Source: Syncephalastrum monosporum B8922
Lineage: Eukaryota; Mucoromycota; Mucoromycetes; Mucorales; Syncephalastraceae
Assembly (NCBI GenBank): GCA_000697355.1
Contig: JNEN01000859.1
Location: forward strand, 124,001 to 188,000
Direction: 5' to 3'
DNA: 64,000 bases
In this document: positions 59,857-64,000 of the stretch, one piece after another
Position numbering within the stretch: the first letter of the stretch is position 1
How the letters are laid out: the number at the start of each line of letters is the position of its first letter
Translations under genes and position numbers: made by a program
The notes under the pieces: model-generated
Databases searched by the model: none
Told to the model about the DNA's origin: nothing
Seen by the model: only the letters and a program-made list of their open reading frames with translations

Positions 59857-62800
59857 TTAGGAATGGACGCTCATGAGCTCCTCGACGACTTTACACAGGT
59901 CCTCCACTGTCGAGTCCAGCCTGCGTCCGCCACCACGTCCTTCGACCACGTCCTGCATCTGCTGTGGGGTTAAATCCAGGAAGCTTTCAATCACGTCACC
60001 GTCGATAAAATGCATGCTCTTGTCGCGATAATCGTCGATCACAAGGTTGCGCCACCTTTGAACCAAAGACGGTGAGTCCACATCGTCACACCCATTGGCT
60101 TGGACTTACTCGGGATGGCTCAAATCGCCTATACTGGGCAAGATCTTGACCAGGTTGTTTTGCATTTGCCAGAGCAGCTTGTACAGTCCGTCGGACAGGT
60201 CGGCCACGACCCCGATCGCGCCGTTCACGGTGCAGAAAATCAGGGACGGTGCCACTGGCCGGCTGTCCGGGTCCGGTGGATTCGTCCCCAGTGATCCTAG
60301 ATTTCAGATAGTGTGAGCAAAACACATTCTCCTCGTCTTTCCCCTTATACCGGGACGAGCATTACCGAATCGGAAGCGCTGGATCCGCTCGCCATAGTGC
60401 CATTGACTGAGTATTTCCATGCTGTTTTCGGCCCTGTCGTGTTCAAACACAAACAAATGGCCGTTGCCCTCCGCCGCGATGTACAGATTGTTGCCAAGCG
60501 ACTCGACCGCCGTGATCTCCTTGTGTTCTTCGTCCTGGGCCATTTCTTCGAGTTCCTGCTTGTCTGTGAAACGGAACGCGCTCACCGAGCAGGCCAGGTC
60601 GCCTGCCACGATGGTATCGTCCTGGATCGCGAGCGACTGGGAGGAAGTCGGCACGCTGCATTGGGTGACGAACGCGAGATGGCCTCGGCCGCTGAGCTCG
60701 AGCTCCCAACGGTAAATATGAAGCTAGATAAATGGAAAAAAAAAAAACATGTGAGTCCAAAGAAAATACGTATGTATACCCGCATGCATTCATCGCAATT
60801 CCTTTACCATGCCGGTGATGCTGACAAGCAGCTTGCCCTTAAACGCCCTGATCTCTTCCACCATGCCATCCGTCTCGAGCTGATCGACGAGCTCCAGGGT
60901 ACGCGCAGGCGATATGCGGTACACCAGCAGCCGGCCGCGGCTCGTGGTCTCGTACACGTCGCTTACAACGCCGGTGCCCAAAACATAGTACTCGTTGCCA
61001 TCGTTGTCAAAGGTGACGGTCGCGACACAGAGGATGCGCTCAAAGTACTTGAAGTAGATGCGGTCAATCACGCGAAAGCTCTGGTCCTCGAGGATCTCGA
61101 ATCCGCTCGTGGTCGTCGACGCCAACTCGTACGGGCCGGCCGAGAGTTTGGTCGTCACGACGCCGAACGTCTTTGAGGATTCTTGATAAAGGATGCGCCG
61201 GGGCGTGTCGAGGCTGGGTATTTTCGTAATGTGGAGCTTTTGGATCTCTTCCATCTGGCCAATGATCAGGCCGTCCTTGGTCGTCAGCGCGACCGCGTCT
61301 GGGAAGGATCGGCTGTTGAAGGAGGACACACATCGGATGTCCTGTCAAAAATGTGTGATAAGCAACCCAAAAGTCTGCCGCATAGAAAACACGCCGTTTT
61401 TTCCAGAAAAAAAAAAACTTACTTTGAGATTCACGTTGGAATAAATGAGTTTCTGATTTCGGCTGTGGATCACACTCGGCTTGTCGGACGCAGCAAACAC
61501 GTGGGTCGTGCCATTCGAGGTGAACTTGCCGAGCGCAATGGGCATTTTACCGAGAAAAGATCGCTTCTTGTCCGAAAGTGTCCCTTGCCGTGCGTCCAGT
61601 CGGAAATTGTAAAACTGTCCGTCACCTTTACAAGTAGTAGGTATACTGTGAGTCGATCATGGATGGGTGCGTCACATCACATCCCCTTGTTCGTTTTACC
61701 AAGTGCGACCAGCAAATAGGAGATGCCTTCAAACAGGGCCATCAGGATGGATCGTGGCATGGCGTACCCCGCCAAGGGTTCAGCCGCCACAGTCTGCAAG
61801 GAGGGCAGGGCCAACAACCGGACACCGTCATGCCACGTGCCGACCGCCGCGACCTGCGAAGCCAGCAGGTTGGTTGTATCCGTCGGACTGATATCGATGC
61901 AAGAGACCTCATGCTCCAGCTGGGTCTGTCTGTTGTAATATAGGGGTTGTCAGAACACAGCAGACGACATGGCCCTTAAGAAGCTTACCCGACTTGGACC
62001 AGACGGTCACTTTCGATCTGTAGGGCCACGAGTTTACCATGGCCGAGCGAGACGACGCACTGGGTCGGGTTCATGCTCGCAACCGTGATGCCTGTGGCCG
62101 TCCATTCGTCGAGCAGCTGGCCCTGGATACCGCATTCCATGAGCCGCACGCTGTGGTCGGTGACTTGCAACACCCGGTTCTGGGCCACGTTGCCGGTGAC
62201 GAGCGTGCGGCGGTCGAGCGCAAAGCCCGAATAGCTGGGCAGTTGGCTCATTTCGTGCTCGCGCAGATGGAGCAAGCGGGTCTGGTTAAAAAAGGAGAAC
62301 ACAAGCAGATCGTCATAACTATAAAAACAATGAATGCCCCGCCTTTTTTTCATAAAACACCCATTGATATCCTACCGAGAGTCAAATGACGGGCGCAAGG
62401 CCCAGATCACCTTGACGCCGCTGATCTCGATGGCAGCCAGCTCATTCAGACCGACACCGTTGCGGATGATGCGGAGCGAGCTGGAACGGCCTGCACCCGA
62501 GCATGTCACCAGCTGACCCTGGCCCTGTCATGTCGAATTATCAAAGCTATGGTGAGCGCTCGTCATGGGGCAGAGCTGCATGGCTTTTTTTTCATTTTTC
62601 TTGTCTTTTCAATGAAACGAGTACCTGTTTGTCCAGATCGACAACGCAAAAGTCGGTGATGGGACCGAGGTTGGGAAACTCTTCAATGACTTCAAGCACA
62701 TTTCCGCCTGTGCTACCGATGTGCACGAGCTGGGAGTCGCCTTTGTCCGAGCCAACAAACACGACATCATTGTCTAGGAAGGCCAGACACGTCGGCAGCG

Positions 62801-64000
62801 AGACTTGGCCGAGGTCGATCAGGTGCAACGTCTCGACTTGGTGGTTGCCCGAGATAATCAAGGTCAGCATGTAGAGCGCGCCGGTCGCCTGATCGCCGAG
62901 CAGGACACGGGTGCCGTGCGCGTCCATCAACGTATAGCTAAAGAGAAAAAAGGGGGGGCAAGGTCGCGTCAGGCCCCCGGGTTTCCATTTTCAATGTACA
63001 CATAGAGACTTACCAATGGATGGAGCATGCCTTGATGCCAATGGCCTTGGGCTCGCGGCCGGGCTTGAGGTAGCGAATGGCCATCTCACCCACGAGGAGA
63101 ACGCCTCCAATGGGGAGCGGGAGGGCAATCAGCAAGTGATCGTTGTCTTCTGAGCCGAGCTCGTCCATGAGCATCTCGCCCTGGATGGCCTGGTTGTCTC
63201 TTAGGAGGAAGGTCTGCAGACAGCGTCGATCCTGGGCCGGGTCGTCGTAGAGCACGGCCAGCGTCGGCTCGGCTGTGTCGCGCAAGAAGACAAAGGAGAC
63301 GACCGAATTTCCACCGAGCCTAAAGGAGAATGAACATCATCAGGGGCGGAGAAGGCATGATCATGCAAAGACGTACGCGAGGTTGATTTGGTGGTAGTCG
63401 GCACGCTGCTGCTGCAATTGCTGTGATTTCCTGCGCGCGTTCTCGCGCAGTTTGAGCGAAGGCCGGCGCGTGGGCTCTCTGAGGGCGCGTTGGCAGAAAG
63501 CACCGGCGGTGAGGATGGTTACCATGGATTCATGCACACGCGTGGCGAAATAGCGACACGACGGATCGAGCTGGCCCAGGACGTGGGTGGCCAGAACGTG
63601 TGGGGGCGACGTGGGCCCGATTTCGCCACTGGCTTCAGTGAGTATCTCTTGGGTGAGCGCGTCGTAGCTGAGGATGCAGAACTTGTGGCGTGTTGTCAGC
63701 ACAAAGAGCGAGGCTTTGTCGTGGTCCTAACAAAGAGACGTGTGAGGCAAGGCCCGAATGCGGTGTGAAGAAGGGAAACGTACGGCAGGACGGTAGAGAT
63801 CGAGGGCGGCAATGATGCCGTGGATGCTAAACTCCAGGGTGGGTTTCAATCCATTCGGTGTCAAGGTGTAGATCTCGATCCGAGTGCCTTTTCTAAGGGA
63901 GGAATCAATAACGGAGCTCGGATGCTTTGGTTCTGTGTCGAGGCACGACAGATTACCCCAGGATCAAGTTGGCCTCGTGGGGCCCAGTGAACGGGCCTTT
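59857..64000 (-). CDS. DDB1: DDB1, damaged DNA-binding protein 1, N-terminus beyond right edge
   Basis: DDB1 is the adaptor that links substrate receptors to Cullin4 ubiquitin ligases and binds UV-damaged DNA with DDB2. The stop is at 59857-59859. The gene starts off the right edge, which probably removes only the first few dozen residues, because the first strand motif ([40 protein letters not shown]) is at the extreme right. Three beta-propellers follow, with [60 protein letters not shown] and [20 protein letters not shown] motifs. The C-terminal helical domain is [57 protein letters not shown]. The end distinguishes it from CPSF160 and SF3b3. Many short introns are present. Confidence 0.92.

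Noticed and set aside
60313..61176. 287-codon plus-strand ORF
   Set aside because: Antisense to DDB1 exons; no motif of its own.

Overview
The window is a gene-dense nuclear fragment from a filamentous fungus, most likely a zygomycete of the Mucoromycota. The evidence is short spliceosomal introns (about 50-90 nt, GTAAGT-type donors, nearby AG acceptors), fungal gene families (LYS12 of the aminoadipate lysine route, Ypi1, Ssh4, Apq12, Prm10-like ThrE), a carotenoid cleavage dioxygenase of the kind used for trisporoid synthesis, an HP1 protein with chromo and chromoshadow domains, and a likely TnpB/Fanzor relic. There are no operons. I rebuilt most genes by joining exons so that the reading frame closed exactly and the family motif ran across the junction.

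Layout. 1-3646 (-) formin, C-terminus off the left edge. 5629-6731 (+) GINS subunit Sld5. 6921-8601 (+) carotenoid oxygenase. 10653-11591 (+) orphan. 13049-14622 (-) ThrE/Prm10 membrane protein. 14905-15501 (-) Ypi1-type PP1 inhibitor. 15801-16787 (-) steroid 5-alpha-reductase family enzyme. 17-19 kb is gene-poor and holds a possible Fanzor relic. 19388-20488 (+) orphan. 21408-21772 (+) small secreted cysteine peptide. 22022-24099 (-) hexose transporter. 24789-26563 (-) glutathione reductase. 26834-27541 (-) signal peptidase subunit 2. 27972-29430 (-) Ssh4-type Rsp5 adaptor. 30579-31569 (+) penta-EF-hand protein. 32951-34356 (-) homoisocitrate dehydrogenase. 34855-35158 (-) G-protein gamma. 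36232-39534 (+) Sec7/PH protein. 39702-41528 (+) carboxylesterase. 42-45 kb is a decayed, transposon-bearing stretch. 45116-46622 (+) HP1. 46978-48616 (+) UPF0658 Golgi membrane protein. 49134-50492 (-) La-motif protein. 50775-52133 (-) V-ATPase subunit d. 52747-54177 (-) eIF3m. 54804-56598 (+) anthranilate synthase I. 56805-57230 (+) Apq12-like. 57249-59542 (-) Ubp8. 59857-64000 (-) DDB1, N-terminus off the right edge.

Most genes are unrelated housekeeping functions: lysine and tryptophan synthesis, redox, secretion, vacuole acidification, translation initiation, replication and chromatin. The most distinctive stretch is 5-25 kb. It pairs apocarotenoid-type chemistry (carotenoid oxygenase and a 5-alpha-reductase-like enzyme 7 kb apart) with two orphans, a secreted peptide and a transposon relic. 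Gene architecture is also notable: four interchangeable polyproline exons in the formin, an 8-nt microexon in LYS12, a 15-nt last exon in GLR1, and two apparent GC-AG introns.
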